Assembly: GCA_031254955.1 (NCBI GenBank)
Contig: JAIRTK010000364.1
Span: 1-7,621 of the forward strand
DNA: 7,621 bases
Direction of reading: 5' to 3'
Source: Opitutaceae bacterium
GTDB taxonomy: Bacteria; Verrucomicrobiota; Verrucomicrobiia; Opitutales; Opitutaceae
In this document: one piece after another, positions 7,514 to 7,621 of the stretch
Position numbering within the stretch: the stretch's first letter is position 1
Layout: every line of letters starts with the position of its first letter
Notes under the pieces: generated by a model
What the model was told of the DNA's origin: nothing
Database searches by the model: none
Seen by the model: the letters and a program-made list of their open reading frames with translations, nothing else
Position numbers and translations under genes: made by a program

Positions 7514-7621
7514 ATGGGCAAACCCACCGGCTTCCTCGAATACATGCGCGAAACCCCCGTCGATCGCGCCCCCCTCGACCGCCTCAAAGACTGGTCCGAG
7601 TTTCATCTCCACATGGACGAG
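7514..7621 (+). CDS. gltD: Glutamate synthase small (beta) subunit, 5' end only
   Basis: GltD is the FAD and 4Fe-4S subunit that passes electrons from NAD(P)H to GltB for the reduction step of glutamate synthesis. Only 36 codons are in the window, running off the right edge. They begin [13 protein letters not shown], then [11 protein letters not shown] and SEFH, which is the characteristic GltD N-terminus (MGKPTGF-EY-RE, then R-KDW-EFH). The cysteine motifs and FAD/NAD(P)H sites lie beyond the window. The codons return to the C-ending style of gltB, as expected for a native partner gene. The start is well fixed by the conserved MGKPTGF. The gltB stop is 2295 nt away, an unusual separation caused by the restriction cassette. 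Confidence 0.92.
   Translation, partial: MGKPTGFLEYMRETPVDRAPLDRLKDWSEFHLHMDE

Overview
This window appears to come from a bacterial chromosome with high GC content and an extreme preference for codons ending in C (Lys, Gln and Glu mostly take AAA, CAA and GAA). Neither gltB nor gltD has a Shine-Dalgarno sequence, and both have C/A-rich leaders. This style suggests a verrucomicrobial, Opitutaceae-like organism, but that is a guess from composition and not a phylogenetic result.

Layout. Positions 1-528 hold no gene I can support. They contain a pyrimidine tract facing a purine tract, a large inverted repeat (135-183 with 271-319) whose loop carries three 19-bp tandem repeats, and a CCA/CCG-rich repetitive leader. 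Positions 529-5218 encode the large subunit of glutamate synthase (gltB). Its frame is broken once, by one extra C in a run of 13 C at 3605-3617. Positions 5268-7431 hold three tightly packed genes on the same strand: a DNA methyltransferase, a small unrecognised protein of about 82 residues, and a PD-(D/E)XK-type restriction endonuclease. From 7514 to the window edge is the start of gltD, the small subunit of glutamate synthase.

How it fits together. GltB and GltD form one enzyme and are normally encoded side by side. Here a compact restriction-modification cassette, with codon use unlike that of gltB, lies between them in the same orientation. There is no clear terminator at either edge, so the cassette and gltD may share the gltB transcript. 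The order is methyltransferase, small ORF, endonuclease. The small ORF overlaps the methyltransferase stop as GTGA, and a second GTGA lies at the junction with the endonuclease frame. This is the most notable system in the window. The long open frames on the minus strand opposite gltB are by-products of its codon bias.
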